Assembly: GCF_004361835.1 (NCBI RefSeq)
Contig: NZ_SNWD01000009.1
Coordinates: 62,001 to 126,000 of the forward strand
From: Stakelama pacifica
GTDB lineage: Bacteria; Pseudomonadota; Alphaproteobacteria; Sphingomonadales; Sphingomonadaceae
Direction of reading: 5' to 3'
DNA length: 64,000 nt
The translations under genes and the position numbers were made by a program. Below are positions 26,683 through 36,735 of the stretch, piece after piece. Position 1 is the stretch's first letter; each line of letters starts with the position of its first letter. The notes beneath the pieces were generated by a model, which had not been told where the DNA came from, did not search any database, and saw nothing but the letters and a program-made list of their open reading frames with translations.

Positions 26683-27739
26683 CCAAAATCTCCTGTTCGA
26701 GCTTCTTGGCCATTTCTTCGATATTTTCCGGCGGCCAGCCCGGGATCTCCATCCCCAGACGCAGACCCATCGAGCTCAGGACTTCCTTGATCTCGTTGAG
26801 GCTCTTGCGCCCGAAATTCGGGGTGCGGAGCATCTCGGCCTCGGTCTTCTGAACCAGGTCGCCGATATAGATGATATTGTCGTTCTTCAGGCAGTTTGCC
26901 GAACGCACCGACAGTTCCAGCTCGTCGACCTTTTTGAGGAGGTAACGATTGATCTGCGCGGTGTCGCCGCTCGTTTCGCCCTGCGCCGGCGCGGCCTGAC
27001 CGACCGGTGCCTGTGCCGGCATCGCCGAATCGTCGAAATGGACGAACAGCGACAGCTGGTCCTGAAGGATGCGCGCGGCATAGGCCACGGCATCTTCGGG
27101 CGTCACGGTGCCGTCAGTTTCGATCGACAGCGTGAGCTTGTCATAATCGAGTTCCTGACCGACGCGGGTGTTTTCCACCTTGTACGACACCTGACGCACC
27201 GGGCTGTAGAGCGCATCGACCGGGATCAGGCCGATCGGCGCATCCGCCGGACGATTGCCGGCAGCGGGCACATAGCCCTTACCGGTATCGGCGGTCAGCT
27301 CCATATTGAGCGTCGCGCCTTCGTCCAGATGGCAGATGACCAGTTCCGGATTGGTGACTTCGATGTCGCCGCTGACCGCGATATCGCCGGCCTTCACCTC
27401 GGCAGGGCCGGTGGCGGAAAGCTGGAGACGCTTCGGGCCTTCGCCCTGCATCTTAAGCGCGATCTGCTTCACATTGAGGACGATGTCGGTCACGTCCTCG
27501 CGCACGCCCGCAAGCGAGGAGAATTCGTGAAGCACGTTTTCGATCTTGAGCGACGTTACCGCCGCACCCTGTAGCGACGAGAGCAGAACGCGGCGAAGCG
27601 CATTGCCGAGCGTCAGGCCGAAACCGCGCTCGAGCGGTTCGGCAACGAACGTCGCCTTGCGCTTGGAATCGCCGCCCGACTTCTTCTCGAGGCCATTGGG
27701 CTTCTTGAGTTCCTGCCAGTTCTTTGCGTTGACAGACAC
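26678..27739 (-). CDS. rpoA: RNA polymerase alpha subunit
   Basis: 353 residues. The N-terminal assembly domain includes [20 protein letters not shown] and covers about 1-235. A linker rich in Gln, Ala and Pro (about 240-265) leads to the C-terminal DNA- and activator-contacting domain with [20 protein letters not shown] and [19 protein letters not shown]. It is longer than the 329-residue E. coli protein mainly at the linker and C-terminus. It is preceded by rpsK with a 104-base gap. Confidence 0.98.
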   Translation of the reverse strand: MSVNAKNWQELKKPNGLEKKSGGDSKRKATFVAEPLERGFGLTLGNALRRVLLSSLQGAAVTSLKIENVLHEFSSLAGVREDVTDIVLNVKQIALKMQGEGPKRLQLSATGPAEVKAGDIAVSGDIEVTNPELVICHLDEGATLNMELTADTGKGYVPAAGNRPADAPIGLIPVDALYSPVRQVSYKVENTRVGQELDYDKLTLSIETDGTVTPEDAVAYAARILQDQLSLFVHFDDSAMPAQAPVGQAAPAQGETSGDTAQINRYLLKKVDELELSVRSANCLKNDNIIYIGDLVQKTEAEMLRTPNFGRKSLNEIKEVLSSMGLRLGMEIPGWPPENIEEMAKKLEQEILG

Positions 27740-27843
27740 GGGCTTCCCCTAGGTTGGGCGGGAAAAGGGGGCGTTCCCGCCGGAAAAACCGATGGAATCG
27801 AAGCGGGCGCGGGAAGCGCCCCACTCCGGTTCCGACGGCAAAA

Positions 27844-28233
27844 TCAGACGCGGCGGCGCTTCGAGGGACGAACGCCGTTATGCGGGATCGAGGTCACGTC
27901 GCGGATCGACGTGATCTGGAAACCGACCGCCTGCAGCGCGCGAAGCGCCGATTCGCGACCCGAACCCGGGCCCTTCACTTCGACTTCCAGCGTGCGAACG
28001 CCGTGATCTGCGGCCTTGCGACCAGCGTCTTCCGCTGCGACCTGCGCGGCATACGGCGTCGATTTACGGCTTCCCTTGAAGCCCATCATGCCTGCCGAGG
28101 ACCAGCTGATCGCATTGCCCTGCGCGTCGGTGATCGTGATCATCGTGTTGTTGAAGCTGGCGTTCACATGGGCGACGCCTGCGGAAATATTCTTGCGTTC
28201 GCGCCGGCGAAGGCGCTGCGGTTCACGTGCCAT
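27844..28233 (-). CDS. rpsK: 30S ribosomal protein S11
   Basis: 129-residue platform protein of the 30S subunit. The core [20 protein letters not shown] and [20 protein letters not shown] and the C-terminal [19 protein letters not shown] match S11. The gap to rpsM is 106 bases and has no terminator that I could recognise, so the two are read as one operon. Confidence 0.97.
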   Translation of the reverse strand: MAREPQRLRRRERKNISAGVAHVNASFNNTMITITDAQGNAISWSSAGMMGFKGSRKSTPYAAQVAAEDAGRKAADHGVRTLEVEVKGPGSGRESALRALQAVGFQITSIRDVTSIPHNGVRPSKRRRV

Positions 28234-28339
28234 TTGGTATTCCTGACCTGAAATCCTGATGCGGAGAGCGGCGGGCTGCCTGCCTCAAACCGGCTTCCGG
28301 CGGAGAAAAAGCTTGAAAATCGTCCCCCGGACGATTTCC

Positions 28340-28708
28340 TTACTTCTTCTTGCCCGCGATCGGCTTGGCCTTACCCTTGCGGGTGCGCGCATTGGTGTGC
28401 GTGCGCTGGCCGCGGACCGGAAGGCCCTTGCGATGGCGGAGCCCGCGATAGCAGGCAAGGTCCATCAGGCGCTTGATGTTCATCGCGGTTTCGCGGCGAA
28501 GATCGCCTTCCACCGTGTAGCCGGCGTCGATCGCTTCGCGCAGATGCAGAACTTCCTGATCGGTCAGGTCCTGCACACGGCGCTCAGGCGCGATGTTCAG
28601 CTGCTGCGTGATTTCCTTCGCCTTGGCCTGGCCAATGCCGTGGATATACTGAAGCGCGATTACCACGCGCTTGTTGGTCGGGATGTTAACACCCGCAATA
28701 CGTGCCAT
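28340..28708 (-). CDS. rpsM: 30S ribosomal protein S13
   Basis: 122-residue head protein contacting the P-site tRNA and L5. It starts [20 protein letters not shown]; an upstream in-frame ATG at 28732 is less likely because S13 begins at this Met across bacteria. It ends with [20 protein letters not shown]. It is the first gene of the transcript that includes rpsK, rpoA and rplQ, with a promoter-like sequence about 140 bases upstream. Confidence 0.97.
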   Translation of the reverse strand: MARIAGVNIPTNKRVVIALQYIHGIGQAKAKEITQQLNIAPERRVQDLTDQEVLHLREAIDAGYTVEGDLRRETAMNIKRLMDLACYRGLRHRKGLPVRGQRTHTNARTRKGKAKPIAGKKK

Positions 28709-28851
28709 GAGCTTACTTTCTCCCAGCTCCACGGGATGCGCATGGCAGCGTCATCCCATCTCGTCGCGTTCAAATATATTCCGTAACGCACGCGACCGGC
28801 GAGCGCGCAAGCACGCCGCCGGAATCACCGGTGTGTTTCGGAATATGGGTC

Positions 28852-28899
28852 CGCTTAGGTTGAACGGCAAGCAGTGTCAAGCAATGCATTGCCTGTCAA
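28852..28899 (-). promoter_or_regulatory. Candidate promoter(s) of the rpsM operon
   Basis: Two perfect TTGACA boxes on the minus strand (28875-28880 and 28894-28899) flank a perfect 13-base-spaced palindromic stretch, GCAATGCATTGC (28881-28892). The rpsM-proximal box is followed after 17 bases by TAAGCG (28852-28857), a weak -10. It lies just 3' of gdhA. Confidence 0.55.
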
Positions 28900-28924
28900 G
28901 CGAGTCGATGGTGCGTACCGTCCG

Positions 28925-30277
28925 CTATACCACGCCATAGGCAAGCATCGCATCGGCGACCTTGCGAAAGCCCGCAATATTAGCGCCTTTGACATAGTCG
29001 CAATAGCCGGTGTCGCCGTTCATGCCATTGTCGCGGCAACGCTGGTGGATGTCCTTCATAATGTCAACGAGCAGGCCCTGCACCTGATCCTCATCCCAGG
29101 AACGGCGTTCGGAATTCTGGCTCATCTCCAGCCCCGACACCGCGACTCCGCCCGCATTCGCCGCCTTGCCCGGAGCGTACAGGATTTTCGCCTGTTTGAA
29201 CGCCTGCACCCCGTCGCGTTCGGTGGGCATGTTCGCGCCTTCGGACACCGCGATACATCCATTGTCGAGCAGCTTCCTGGCGTCCTCGCCGCTCAGTTCG
29301 TTCTGAGTCGCGCACGGCATCGCGATATCGCATTCCAGTCCCCAGGGCTTTTCGCCCTTGTGAAAGGTCGCGCCGGAGAACTGATCGACATAATCGGAAA
29401 TCTCGCCGCCGCGCCTGCCCTTATGCTGCTTGATCCAGTCCAGCTTTTCGGAGTCGATCCCGTCGGGATCATGGATAAAGCCCTTGCTGTCCGACATGGC
29501 GATCACCTTCGCGCCCAGCTCGGTGATCTTCTCCGCCGCATGGGTTGCGACATTGCCCGCGCCCGAAATGACCGCTGTCATCCCCTCGAGGTCGCGGTCC
29601 TGCGTCTCCAGCATCGATCGCAGGAAATAAACCGCGCCATAGCCGGTCGCCTCGGGCCGGATCAGCGAGCCGCCATATTCCAGCCCCTTGCCCGTGAGCA
29701 CGCCGGTAAACTGGTTGGTGATCCGCTTATACTGGCCGAACATGAAGCCGATTTCGCGCGGACCGACGCCGATATCCCCGGCGGGCACATCGCGGTCGGC
29801 GCCGACATGGCGGTAGAGCTCGGTCATGAAGCTCTGGCAGAAGCGCATGATCTCGCGCTCGGACCGGCCCTTCGGATTAAAATCGGCGCCGCCCTTCGCC
29901 CCGCCCATCGGCAGGCCGGTGAGCGAATTTTTGAACGTCTGTTCGAACGCCAGAAATTTGAGGACGCTTTCGTTCACGCTCGGGTGAAAGCGCAGGCCGC
30001 CCTTATACGGGCCGATCGCATTGTTGTTCTGCACGCGATAACCGCGCTGGATGCAGATATCGCCATCGTCATTTTCCCAGCAGATGCGAAAGCTGATCAC
30101 GCGGTCCGGTTCGCTCATCCGGCGCAAAATCTGCTGGCGGTGATATTCGGGATTTTCATCGATGATATCGACGACATCTTCGGCGACTTCGCGTACCGAT
30201 TCGAAAAATTCTTTCTGGCCGGGATTGCGGCTTTTCAGGTCGTCGAGAAAGCTTTCCAGATCGAAACGATCCGCCAT
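28925..30277 (-). CDS. gdhA: Glutamate dehydrogenase (NADP-type, hexameric)
   Basis: Interconverts 2-oxoglutarate plus ammonia and glutamate. 450 residues, the size of class I hexameric GDHs. Visible are GPYKGGLRFHPSVNESVLKF, the active-site Lys segment LPMGGAKGGADF, PAGDIGVGPREIGFMFGQYK and the nucleotide-binding AVISGAGNVATHAAEK. The length and sequence style suggest NADP preference, but cofactor choice is not proven. It sits between adk and rpsM, in the ribosomal cluster, with a terminator just upstream and its own upstream region of about 190 bases, so it is likely an independent unit inserted at the spc/alpha operon boundary. Confidence 0.96.
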   Translation of the reverse strand: MADRFDLESFLDDLKSRNPGQKEFFESVREVAEDVVDIIDENPEYHRQQILRRMSEPDRVISFRICWENDDGDICIQRGYRVQNNNAIGPYKGGLRFHPSVNESVLKFLAFEQTFKNSLTGLPMGGAKGGADFNPKGRSEREIMRFCQSFMTELYRHVGADRDVPAGDIGVGPREIGFMFGQYKRITNQFTGVLTGKGLEYGGSLIRPEATGYGAVYFLRSMLETQDRDLEGMTAVISGAGNVATHAAEKITELGAKVIAMSDSKGFIHDPDGIDSEKLDWIKQHKGRRGGEISDYVDQFSGATFHKGEKPWGLECDIAMPCATQNELSGEDARKLLDNGCIAVSEGANMPTERDGVQAFKQAKILYAPGKAANAGGVAVSGLEMSQNSERRSWDEDQVQGLLVDIMKDIHQRCRDNGMNGDTGYCDYVKGANIAGFRKVADAMLAYGVV

Positions 30278-30404
30278 GGCGCTGCTCCTGTCTGCAAGGT
30301 CCGCCGCCGCTATGCGTCACGCAATGCGATACCGGGCAGCGATCCTGTTCGTCGGTCGGGACCGAAGGAACGCCCGTCGGTCACCGAAATGTCCCCGAAC
30401 ATGC

Positions 30405-30432
30405 AAAAGCCGGCGCGCAGGGCACCGGCTTT
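30405..30432 (-). terminator. Terminator after adk
   Basis: On the minus strand AAAGCCGGTGC and GCGCCGGCTTTT form a strong hairpin, with TTTT at its end, 36 bases past the adk stop. It marks the end of the spc operon before gdhA. Confidence 0.85.
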
Positions 30433-30468
30433 CGGCAAAAAACAGCGGTGTATCAGGCGCGAAAGCGC

Positions 30469-31122
30469 TCAGCCTTTCTCGTCGAGAATTGCCTTGATCT
30501 CCTGTGTCACCGCATCGATCTCGCCCATGCCGTCGACCCGGCGGACAAGACCGCGCGCTTCATAGATCGGCAGGATCGGCGCGGTCTTGGCGCGATATTC
30601 GGCCATGCGCGTGCGCACTGTTTCGGCATTGTCGTCGGGACGCCGCTTGAATTCCTGGCTGCCGCACACGTCGCACGTGCCTTCGACCTTCGGCAGATTA
30701 TATTTGTCGTGATAGCCCGCGCCGCATTTGGCGCAGGTGAAGCGACCGACGATACGATCGACCAGTGCTTCCTCATCGACCTTCAGCTCGATGACATAAT
30801 CGAGGCTGCGCCCCCGCTCCGCCAGAATTTCGTCGAGCGACTCGGTCTGGGCCACGGTGCGCGGATAACCGTCGAAGATCGCGCCCGTGCCGGGGGCGAG
30901 CTTATCGAGCCGCTCACCGATAATGCCTGACACGATCGCGTCGGAAACCAGCTCGCCCGCATCCATGACCGCTTTGGCCTGAAGCCCGACCGGGCTTCCT
31001 TCCTTCACCGCTGCGCGCAGCATGTCGCCCGTGGAAAGCTGGACCATGCCGCGTTCCTGTTCGAGCCGGCTTGCCTGGGTGCCCTTCCCGGCCCCCGGCG
31101 GTCCTAGCAGAATGATATCCAC
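30469..31122 (-). CDS. adk: Adenylate kinase
   Basis: Balances AMP, ADP and ATP. About 217 residues. DIILLGPPGAGKGTQASRLE is the P-loop. The long LID domain carries a four-Cys zinc site (CAKCGAGYHDK then CDVCGS), typical of alphaproteobacteria and Gram-positives but not enterobacteria. I prefer the GTG at 31122, which has GGGGAG five bases upstream and gives the family-typical start; a second GTG lies two codons earlier. It follows secY by 39 bases and is probably co-transcribed with it. Confidence 0.97.
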   Translation of the reverse strand: MDIILLGPPGAGKGTQASRLEQERGMVQLSTGDMLRAAVKEGSPVGLQAKAVMDAGELVSDAIVSGIIGERLDKLAPGTGAIFDGYPRTVAQTESLDEILAERGRSLDYVIELKVDEEALVDRIVGRFTCAKCGAGYHDKYNLPKVEGTCDVCGSQEFKRRPDDNAETVRTRMAEYRAKTAPILPIYEARGLVRRVDGMGEIDAVTQEIKAILDEKG

Positions 31123-31161
31123 GCACACTCCCCTGTAAACGTGATGATGGCCGCCGCACCC

Positions 31162-32529
31162 CTATTGGCGCAGGCGCCCGCCCTTCAGCTTCGCCTTTTT
31201 GATCAGGTCGCCATATTGATGCGCGAGCAGATGCGACTGAATCTGCGCCACCGTATCCATGGTGACATTCACGACGATCAACAGGCTGGTCCCGCCCAGC
31301 AGGAACGAAATGCCCATCTGCGCGATCAGATATTCGGGCAGCAGGCAGATCAGCGCCAGATAGGCCGCACCGATCACGGTGATCCGGGTCAGCACATAAT
31401 CCAGATACACTTCGGTATTCTTGCCGGGGCGAATGCCCGGAATGAACCCGCCATAGCGTTTCAGATTATCGGCCGTCTCTTCCGGATTGAACACCACGGC
31501 TGTGTAGAAGAACGAGAAGAAGACGATGCCCGTGCCGTATAGCAGCATATACAGCAACGACCCGTGCTGGAGATACTGGTTCAGCGTCAGGATGATGTCG
31601 CCCCAGGTGCTTTCGCCCGACACGCGATTGCCCGCGAACTGGCTGATCGTCAGCGGCATCAGCAGCAGCGACGAAGCAAAGATCGGCGGGATCACGCCTG
31701 CGGTGTTGATCTTCAGCGGCAGATGGCTGCGATCGGCATGCACGCCGCGCGCGGTCTGGCGCTTCGGATACTGGATCAGGATGCGGCGCTGCGCCCGCTC
31801 CATGAAGCAGATGAACAGGATCAGCCCCGTCACCGCGGCGATGACGACGACGATCGTCAGCGGATTGACCGAACCCGAACGGCCGCCCTCGAACAACTGC
31901 GCCAGCGTCACCGGCAGGTTGGCGACGATGCCCGCCATGATGATCAGCGAAATGCCGTTACCGATGCCGCGCGTGGTGATCTGTTCACCCAGCCACATCA
32001 GGAACATCGTGCCGCCGATCAGCGAAACCACCGCTGCGATGCGGAAGATCATGCCCGGCATCACCACTGCCTGAACGCCCTGATTCGCGCCGATCGCCTC
32101 AAGCCCCGCGGCAAGGAAATAGCCCTGCACCGCAGTCAGGCCGACCGTGCCGTAGCGGGTATATTGGTTCAGCTTCTTACGGCCCGATTCGCCTTCCTTC
32201 TTGATCGCGGCGAGCTGCGGGCTGAGCGAGGTGGCGAGCTGCACGACGATCGACGCCGTAATATACGGCATCACGCCGAGCGCGGTGACGCTCATGCGCT
32301 TGAGCGACCCGCCCGAAAAGCTGTTGAAGAAATCGAGCACACCGCCCGATGTGCTCTTGGCGAGCAGCCCCAGCGCCGTGGGATCGATTCCCGGCAGCGG
32401 GACATAGCTCAGCATCCGGAAGATGATGAGGGCGCCCAGCGTGAACCAGAGACGTTTTTTAAGCTCGGTAGCCTGGCTGAAATTAGCGAGGCTAAGCCCC
32501 GCGCCCATCTGATCGGCAGCACTCGCCAT
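31162..32529 (-). CDS. secY: Protein translocase subunit SecY
   Basis: Ten-helix channel of the Sec translocon in the inner membrane. 455 residues beginning with the cytoplasmic helix TELKKRLWFTLGALIIFRML. The plug/helix 2 region is VLDFFNSFSGGSLKRMSVTA, and later helices include GYFLAAGLEAIGANQGVQAV and GYGGFIPGIRPGKNTEVYL-type loops (RYGGFIPGIRPG). It is the membrane gene of the spc operon between rplO and adk. The yfgM-like gene elsewhere in the window encodes a possible ancillary partner. Confidence 0.97.
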   Translation of the reverse strand: MASAADQMGAGLSLANFSQATELKKRLWFTLGALIIFRMLSYVPLPGIDPTALGLLAKSTSGGVLDFFNSFSGGSLKRMSVTALGVMPYITASIVVQLATSLSPQLAAIKKEGESGRKKLNQYTRYGTVGLTAVQGYFLAAGLEAIGANQGVQAVVMPGMIFRIAAVVSLIGGTMFLMWLGEQITTRGIGNGISLIIMAGIVANLPVTLAQLFEGGRSGSVNPLTIVVVIAAVTGLILFICFMERAQRRILIQYPKRQTARGVHADRSHLPLKINTAGVIPPIFASSLLLMPLTISQFAGNRVSGESTWGDIILTLNQYLQHGSLLYMLLYGTGIVFFSFFYTAVVFNPEETADNLKRYGGFIPGIRPGKNTEVYLDYVLTRITVIGAAYLALICLLPEYLIAQMGISFLLGGTSLLIVVNVTMDTVAQIQSHLLAHQYGDLIKKAKLKGGRLRQ

Positions 32530-32643
32530 GTTTATCTACACGTCCTGAAATGATGAACGGCGGAAACGGACCAATCCGTTCCCGCCGCCCCATATAGTGA
32601 AGTGAACAGACTTGTCTAAGCCTGTGTCACGGGCCGCGGAAAA

Positions 32644-33177
32644 TCAGCCCTCGGCCTTCGCCTTATTCTTCGAAACGCCCTTGCCCTTCTTGGCAGCGGC
32701 CTTTTCGGAAGCCGGAACGACCTCGATCACCTCGATCGAACCGCCGGCCTTCTCAACCGCTTCCTTCGCGCCCTTCGACGCGCCGGCGACGATGAACTTC
32801 GCCTTTGCGGTCAGTTCGCCCTTGCCGAGCAGGCGGACACCGTCCTTGCCGCCACGGGCAAGATGGGCTGCCTTCAGCGCCGCTTGGTCGATATCCTTGC
32901 CCGCATCGAGCTTGCCTGCGTCGATCGCCTTCTGCACCGCGCCGAGATTGACCTCGGCATAATCCTTGGCGAACGGATTGTTGAAGCCGCGCTTCGGCAG
33001 GCGCATGTGGAGCGGCATCTGACCGCCCTCGAAACCGTTGATCGCAACGCCCGAACGTGCCTTCGCACCCTTCTGGCCGCGACCTGCGGTCTTGCCCTTG
33101 CCCGAGCCGATGCCGCGTCCGACGCGCATCCGGCCCTTACGGGCGCCATCATTATCGCGGAGTTCGTTGATCTTCAT
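32644..33177 (-). CDS. rplO: 50S ribosomal protein L15
   Basis: 177 residues starting [20 protein letters not shown] with the Gly-rich region [20 protein letters not shown] that threads through 23S rRNA. The C-terminus is extended with Lys/Ala-rich low complexity (about 25 residues past the usual end), so it is longer than the 144-residue E. coli protein. A 114-base gap separates it from secY. Confidence 0.97.
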   Translation of the reverse strand: MKINELRDNDGARKGRMRVGRGIGSGKGKTAGRGQKGAKARSGVAINGFEGGQMPLHMRLPKRGFNNPFAKDYAEVNLGAVQKAIDAGKLDAGKDIDQAALKAAHLARGGKDGVRLLGKGELTAKAKFIVAGASKGAKEAVEKAGGSIEVIEVVPASEKAAAKKGKGVSKNKAKAEG

Positions 33178-33279
33178 AACTATGCACTCGCTTTCGCTTG
33201 GTTCGCGCTGAAAAATGGAGAAGGGGGCGTGTAGCCCCCTTCCCTTGCTTTGTCATCACCGAAGATGGGGCGCAAGCCC

Positions 33280-33471
33280 TTAGTCTTCGACGGTAACCAT
33301 GTGATGAACCTTACGGATCATGCCGCGCACTTCGGCCGTGTCCTTCAGTTCGACGGTCCGGTGCAGCTTGCCGAGGCCAAGGCCGGTCAGCGTCGCGCGC
33401 TGCGCCTTGTCGCGGCGGATGGGCGAACCCGTCTGCGTGATGCGAACCGTTTCTTCGTTCTTCTTCGCCAT
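33280..33471 (-). CDS. rpmD: 50S ribosomal protein L30
   Basis: 63-residue protein with [20 protein letters not shown] and [20 protein letters not shown], the L30 core. It lies 6 bases after rpsE and about 100 bases before rplO, in standard spc operon order. Confidence 0.96.
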   Translation of the reverse strand: MAKKNEETVRITQTGSPIRRDKAQRATLTGLGLGKLHRTVELKDTAEVRGMIRKVHHMVTVED

Positions 33472-33477
33472 GCCGGT

Positions 33478-34218
33478 TTACTCCGTGATCGCGGCGGCGT
33501 CAGCCTCCGCGGTCTGCGAACCGCCACGACCCAGCAGGTCGGCAATCTTCTTGCCGCGACGCTGTGCCACCGCCTTCGGGCTCGACTGGTCGCCCAGTGC
33601 CTCGAAGGTCGCGCGGATCATGTTGTAGGGGTTGGAAGTGCCGACCGACTTGGTCACCACGTCTGCAACGCCCAGCGATTCGAACACGGCGCGCATCGGA
33701 CCACCTGCGATGATGCCGGTACCCGACGGAGCCGAACGGACATAGACCCGGCCTGCGCCGAAGGTGCCGCGACCATCATGGTGCAGCGTACGGCCTTCGC
33801 GAAGCGGCACGCGCATCATCTTCTTCTTCGCAGCAGCAGTCGCCTTCGAGATCGCTTCCGGAACTTCACGGGCCTTGCCGTGACCGAAACCGACCCGGCC
33901 CTTGCCGTCGCCGACAACGACCAGAGCAGCGAAACCGAAGCGCTTACCGCCCTTTACGGTCTTCGAGACGCGGTTGATGTGAACCAGCTTCTCGATCAGC
34001 TCTTCGCCATCGTCCTGACCCCGGCGATCGTCGCGACGACCACGACCACGGCCGCCGTCACGGCCACCGCGATCATTGCCGCCACGGCCGCGACCACCAC
34101 GGCCACCGCGCGGGGCGCCCTGATTCTGACCCGGCTGGGTTACGTCCTGCGGCGTCGTTTCGGCGGCCAGCGTCGCTTCGGGCTGGTTGCCCTGGCCGGT
34201 CGTATTTTCGTCAGCCAT
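33478..34218 (-). CDS. rpsE: 30S ribosomal protein S5 with Arg/Gly-rich N-terminal extension
   Basis: 246 residues against about 167 in E. coli. The S5 core starts near residue 72 with [20 protein letters not shown] and includes [20 protein letters not shown] and [18 protein letters not shown]. The first 70 residues are dominated by RG/RGG repeats ([24 protein letters not shown]), a composition associated with flexible RNA-binding tails. A short C-terminal extension is also present. S5 acts in decoding fidelity and mRNA entry. The extension's role is unknown. Confidence 0.97.
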   Translation of the reverse strand: MADENTTGQGNQPEATLAAETTPQDVTQPGQNQGAPRGGRGGRGRGGNDRGGRDGGRGRGRRDDRRGQDDGEELIEKLVHINRVSKTVKGGKRFGFAALVVVGDGKGRVGFGHGKAREVPEAISKATAAAKKKMMRVPLREGRTLHHDGRGTFGAGRVYVRSAPSGTGIIAGGPMRAVFESLGVADVVTKSVGTSNPYNMIRATFEALGDQSSPKAVAQRRGKKIADLLGRGGSQTAEADAAAITE

Positions 34219-34220
34219 AC

Positions 34221-34577
34221 TTAAAACTCCAATCCGCCTTCACGAGCCGCGTCGGCAAGCGCCTTGACCCGGCCGTGGAACAGGAAACCGCCGCGGTCGA
34301 AAACGACCTTGGTCACGCCGGCCTTCTTGGCCGCCTCGGCGACGCGCGCGCCGACCTTCTTGGCAGCTTCGATATTCGCGCCGTTCGTGCCGCGCTCGTC
34401 CTTGTCGAGCGTGGATGCGGCGGCAACCGTCTTGCCCTCGATATCGTCGATCACCTGAGCATAGATGTGCTTGCCCGAGCGATGGATCGACAGCCGGGGA
34501 CGGCCACCGGCGCGCTTCATCAGCGCGGTGCGATTGCGGCGACGCCGCTTCTGAAAGAGAGACAGACCCTTGGTCAT
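34221..34577 (-). CDS. rplR: 50S ribosomal protein L18
   Basis: 118 residues carrying 5S rRNA. Core motifs are [40 protein letters not shown] and [20 protein letters not shown]. Its ATG shares one base with the rplF stop (TAATG), indicating coupled translation. Confidence 0.97.
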   Translation of the reverse strand: MTKGLSLFQKRRRRNRTALMKRAGGRPRLSIHRSGKHIYAQVIDDIEGKTVAAASTLDKDERGTNGANIEAAKKVGARVAEAAKKAGVTKVVFDRGGFLFHGRVKALADAAREGGLEF

Positions 34578-35110
34578 TACTTCTTCTTCCCTTCCTTGCG
34601 GAAGATATACTCGCCGGCATATTTCACACCCTTGCCCTTATAGGGCTCGGGCTTGCGCCACTGGCGAATTTCCGCGGCCAACTGGCCTACCTTCTGCTTG
34701 TCGATGCCCGAAATCTCGACCGTCGTCTGGTCCGGAGTCTTGACGTCAAGACCTTCGGGAATCTCGATATCGACATCGTGGCTGAAGCCGAGCTGAAGCT
34801 TCAGCTTCTTGCCCTGCGCGTTCGCACGATAGCCGACGCCGTTGATCTCGAGCTTCTTGGAGAAGCCCTCGGTCACGCCCGTCACCAGATTCTGGATCAG
34901 GGTGCGCTGCATGCCCCAGAACGAGCGCGCACGCTTCGTCTGGCTCACCGGGTTCACCTGGATGCCGCGATCGGTCATCTCATAGGTGACCAGCGGATCC
35001 TTCGGCATGGTCAGCGTGCCCTTGGGGCCCTTGACCGAAATTTCTTTGCCGTCGAGATCGGCGGTAACACCCGCCGGGATCGCGATCGGCCTTTTGCCGG
35101 TACGGCTCAT
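34577..35110 (-). CDS. rplF: 50S ribosomal protein L6
   Basis: 177-residue protein with two related halves near the GTPase-associated centre. It starts [20 protein letters not shown] and ends with the conserved [18 protein letters not shown]. Its ATG overlaps the rpsH stop (TGATG). Confidence 0.97.
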   Translation of the reverse strand: MSRTGKRPIAIPAGVTADLDGKEISVKGPKGTLTMPKDPLVTYEMTDRGIQVNPVSQTKRARSFWGMQRTLIQNLVTGVTEGFSKKLEINGVGYRANAQGKKLKLQLGFSHDVDIEIPEGLDVKTPDQTTVEISGIDKQKVGQLAAEIRQWRKPEPYKGKGVKYAGEYIFRKEGKKK

Positions 35111-35505
35111 CAGAACACCTCCGCCAGCACTTCGCCGCCGACATTCTGCTCACGCGCTTCGGCGTCGGACAGAACGCCGCGAGGCGTCGAAACGATGGTG
35201 ATGCCAAGGCCGTTGCGAACGCGCGGGAGTTCCTTGGAACCCGAATAGACGCGGCGGCCGGGCTTCGACACGCGCGCGACATGCTTGATCGCCGGCTGGC
35301 CTTCGAAATATTTCAGCTCGATGCGGATGCCCGCAGCGGGGCCCATCTGCTCTTCGCTGTAACCGCGGATAAAGCCTTCGCGCTGCAGAACGTCGAGGAC
35401 GCGGGTGCGCAGCTTCGACGCGGGCGTAAGGACGGAATCCTTGCGCGCGCGCTGGCCGTTGCGGATGCGGGTGAGCATGTCACCCAGGGGATCGGTCAAT
35501 GCCAT
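35110..35505 (-). CDS. rpsH: 30S ribosomal protein S8
   Basis: 131 residues; binds the central domain of 16S rRNA and, in many bacteria, represses the spc operon by binding its mRNA. Diagnostic parts are [20 protein letters not shown] and [20 protein letters not shown]. Whether the autoregulatory site exists here was not resolved. It lies 10 bases downstream of rpsN. Confidence 0.97.
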   Translation of the reverse strand: MALTDPLGDMLTRIRNGQRARKDSVLTPASKLRTRVLDVLQREGFIRGYSEEQMGPAAGIRIELKYFEGQPAIKHVARVSKPGRRVYSGSKELPRVRNGLGITIVSTPRGVLSDAEAREQNVGGEVLAEVF

Positions 35506-35515
35506 TGCGTTTTCC

Positions 35516-35821
35516 TTACCAGCTCGACTTGGTGACGCCGGGGATCATGCCGCGGTTGGCAAGATCGCGAAGCATCACGCGCGCGAGACGGAACTTGCGG
35601 TAATAACCGCGCGGACGGCCGGTCAGCTCGCAGCGATTGCGGATGCGCGTCGGGTTACCGTTGCGCGGAATTTCCGCCATCTTGAGCCGGGCGACCCAAC
35701 GATCCTGGAAATCCAGGCTTTCGTCGTCCGCAATGGCCTTCAGCCTCGCATATTGACCGGCATATTTCTTTACCAGCTTCTTGCGACGCTCGTTCTTATT
35801 GATCGAACTCAGTTTCGCCAT
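35516..35821 (-). CDS. rpsN: 30S ribosomal protein S14 (zinc-independent type)
   Basis: 101 residues. [20 protein letters not shown] and [20 protein letters not shown] mark the long C-minus form, which lacks the two CxxC zinc pairs of the short form, so the cell does not need zinc for this copy. It lies between rplE and rpsH. Confidence 0.96.
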   Translation of the reverse strand: MAKLSSINKNERRKKLVKKYAGQYARLKAIADDESLDFQDRWVARLKMAEIPRNGNPTRIRNRCELTGRPRGYYRKFRLARVMLRDLANRGMIPGVTKSSW

Positions 35822-35840
35822 GACTTAAGTTCTTCCTTCC

Positions 35841-36425
35841 TTATGCAGCCTGCTTCGCTTCACCGTCCGCATCCTGCGGGAACGGGAAGCCGAAAAGGCG
35901 CAGGAGTTCGCGAGCCTCTTCGTCGGTCTTCGCGGTGGTGGTCACGATGATATCCATGCCCCGGACCTTGTCGATCTGATCATAATTGATCTCGGGGAAG
36001 ATGATCTGTTCCTTCACGCCCATGGCATAGTTGCCACGGCCGTCGAACGACTTCGGGTTCAGGCCGCGAAAGTCGCGGATGCGCGGCATTGCGATCGTGA
36101 CCAGACGGTCGAGGAATTCGAACATGCGTTCCCGGCGCAGGGTAACCTTGCAACCGATTGCCATGCCTTCACGCAGCTTGAACTGCGCGATCGACTTCTT
36201 CGCCTTGGTAACGACCGGCTTCTGACCGGCAATCCGTTCCATTTCAGAAACGGCCTGATCGACCTTCTTGCGGTCCTGGGTCGCCTCGCCGACGCCCATG
36301 TTCAGGACGATCTTTTCGAGACGCGGAATTTCCATGTCGTTGGCATAGTTGAACTTCGACTTCATCGCCTTGGCGATTTCGTCGTCGTACAGCTTGCGCA
36401 TACGCGGCGTGTATTTGTCAGCCAT
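35841..36425 (-). CDS. rplE: 50S ribosomal protein L5
   Basis: 194 residues starting [20 protein letters not shown]. The start at 36425 was chosen over an in-frame ATG at 36482 because of conservation. The central loop contacting P-site tRNA and S13 is present, as is [20 protein letters not shown]. The 5' end overlaps the rplX 3' end by 8 bases. Confidence 0.97.
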   Translation of the reverse strand: MADKYTPRMRKLYDDEIAKAMKSKFNYANDMEIPRLEKIVLNMGVGEATQDRKKVDQAVSEMERIAGQKPVVTKAKKSIAQFKLREGMAIGCKVTLRRERMFEFLDRLVTIAMPRIRDFRGLNPKSFDGRGNYAMGVKEQIIFPEINYDQIDKVRGMDIIVTTTAKTDEEARELLRLFGFPFPQDADGEAKQAA

Positions 36426-36735
36426 TGATGACCTCCCCGGTCTTGACGGCGACGCGGACCTTCTTGCCATCGCGCTCTTCAAAGCGAACGCGGGTGGCCT
36501 TGCCGTCCTTCGTCACATGCGCGACGTTCGAGATATCCAGCGGCGCCGGGCTGCGATCGATGCCGCCCTGCGGATTTTCCTGGGTCGGCTTGCGGTGACG
36601 GGCATGCACGTTGATCCCGTCGACAATCACCTTGCCGTCGCGCGGCATGGCCTTGACGACCTCACCGGTGCGGCCCTTGTCCTTGCCGGACAGAACGATG
36701 ACCTGATCGCCCTTCCTGATCTTGGCGGCAGCCAT
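36418..36735 (-). CDS. rplX: 50S ribosomal protein L24
   Basis: 105 residues with the KOW motif [20 protein letters not shown]. It is an assembly-initiator protein. Its ATG shares a base with the rplN stop, and its end overlaps rplE. Confidence 0.97.
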   Translation of the reverse strand: MAAAKIRKGDQVIVLSGKDKGRTGEVVKAMPRDGKVIVDGINVHARHRKPTQENPQGGIDRSPAPLDISNVAHVTKDGKATRVRFEERDGKKVRVAVKTGEVING

